A DNA stretch of 64,000 nt from Acetoanaerobium sp041831635 (GTDB lineage Bacteria > Bacillota > Clostridia > Peptostreptococcales > Filifactoraceae). This document shows positions 63,338 to 64,000 of the stretch, in pieces. The stretch is from the NCBI GenBank assembly GCA_041831635.1, contig JBHASY010000132.1:12062-76061 (forward strand), given 5' to 3'. Within the stretch, counting starts at the first letter, position 1. Every line of letters begins with the position of its first letter. A model generated the notes under the pieces. That model searched no databases, was not told where the DNA came from, and saw only the letters and a program-made list of their open reading frames with translations. The translations under genes were made by a program, and so were the position numbers.

Positions 63338-64000
63338 TGTATTTTCCCATCCTTTGCAATTTTAAGTGATTCTAATGCAGTAAAAATATCATTATCATTT
63401 TTTTTCCCTTTTTCTATCATATCAAAAAAATGTTCTATCTCTTTAATTTGATAAGAATCTCTTTCTTCTTTAAATTTAATAATTCTATCTGCCTCTAAAT
63501 ACCTAATTTCACTGTTAGACATATCAGCAATTATAGTTTCTTCATCTGTGAATAACTGCAATTCCCTAATTGTCTTTCTTCCAAAGTAATCTAAATGAAG
63601 TTCTGCCAACATATTATCATATTTTGCAATATAAATTGATAAATCATCACTACTAATCTCTAAATTTGAGAACTTTCCACGATAATTTACAACTTCTTTC
63701 GGTTTCCCGAACAAATACATTATATAGTCCCACTCATGTATCAAATCAATCGATACTCCTCCACCTTGTTCTATATTGGCACTATAAGTCTTTCTATAAT
63801 CTACATTAGGTCTCCAATTCGGAAGATAACTGGAACATATTGCTCTTAAACTATGGACTTTAGCTATGTCTATATTATTTTTAATATACTGTATGACCTT
63901 ACAATATCTCAATGGGCAGGCAACATAATATATACCATCTTCCTTTAAATCCAGTTCTGATACTCTTAAATTAGTTCTATCGAATACTGGCTTTTCTATA
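63334..64000 (-). CDS. Gfo/Idh/MocA-family oxidoreductase (partial, runs off right edge)
   Basis: The frame is open to the window edge (about 221 codons seen). At the edge it reads IEKPVFDRTNLRVSELDL, carrying the EKP motif of Gfo/Idh/MocA enzymes, and further YSANIEQGGGVSIDLIHEWD with the catalytic-region Asp-x-x-x-His, so the N-terminal NAD domain is outside. Such enzymes occur in the nonulosonic-acid gene clusters next to NeuA-like genes, as here. The TTG at 63912 is not the start. Confidence 0.85.
   Translation of the reverse strand, partial: IEKPVFDRTNLRVSELDLKEDGIYYVACPLRYCKVIQYIKNNIDIAKVHSLRAICSSYLPNWRPNVDYRKTYSANIEQGGGVSIDLIHEWDYIMYLFGKPKEVVNYRGKFSNLEISSDDLSIYIAKYDNMLAELHLDYFGRKTIRELQLFTDEETIIADMSNSEIRYLEADRIIKFKEERDSYQIKEIEHFFDMIEKGKKNDNDIFTALESLKIAKDGKIQ

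Noticed and set aside
1..64000. tRNA, rRNA or CRISPR arrays
   Set aside because: No cloverleaf, conserved rRNA segment or evenly spaced repeats were seen on reading.

Overview
The window is low-GC DNA from a Firmicute, most likely an anaerobic clostridial lineage. The evidence is AT-rich codon use, strong AGGAGG-type ribosome binding sites, sporulation-era genes (spoVG, spoVB, purR of the Bacillus type, rnmV), SLH and copper-amine-oxidase-like stalk proteins, and a DUF1659/DUF2922 gene pair. I cannot name the genus. No tRNA, rRNA or CRISPR array was seen.

Positions 1-17003 are a housekeeping block on the minus strand whose order matches a conserved Bacillus neighbourhood: metG, tatD, rnmV, rsmA, purR, spoVG, glmU, prs, pth, mfd, a PrsA-type foldase and spoVB. 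Two plus-strand genes break it: a secreted C39-like peptidase and murC. A sigma-H-type promoter precedes spoVG. Positions 17256-22510 hold pncB, an SLH protein, galU and a two-gene module of unknown function.

Positions 22629-34171 carry export systems: a TetR-controlled RND pump with its adaptor, then a MacA/MacB-like ABC exporter with a separate operator. Between them lie a GNAT gene broken by an in-frame TGA, a CCG-domain protein, recombinase and IS30-family remnants, and a secreted stalk-domain protein. A G5-NlpC/P60 cell-wall hydrolase follows at 34402.

Positions 35700-44412 form one minus-strand gene run. It starts with a two-gene Septu-like defence system (ptuA, ptuB) and continues into sugar genes: a DegT-like protein, a LbH acyltransferase, a GT2 split by a T8 tract, a FemAB/GNAT-like protein, a GT-C-like membrane protein, an FdtB-like aminotransferase, an FdtA-like ketoisomerase and a GtrA flippase. 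RmlB (45713) and RmlA (52520) would supply dTDP-4-keto-6-deoxyglucose. Together they suggest synthesis of a dTDP-3-acetamido-3,6-dideoxyhexose, its loading on undecaprenyl phosphate, flipping, and transfer to a wall polymer.

The rest holds a sigma-70-like factor, an EF-G-like GTPase, a candidate C-rich small RNA, an aminotransferase, glyA, a TolC-family protein, a secreted stalk-domain protein, a sugar-nucleotide 4,6-dehydratase, an M24 peptidase, a BMP-family lipoprotein, and a right-edge cluster (MurJ-like flippase, NeuA-like CMP-sugar synthase, Gfo/Idh/MocA oxidoreductase) pointing to nonulosonic-acid decoration of the surface.
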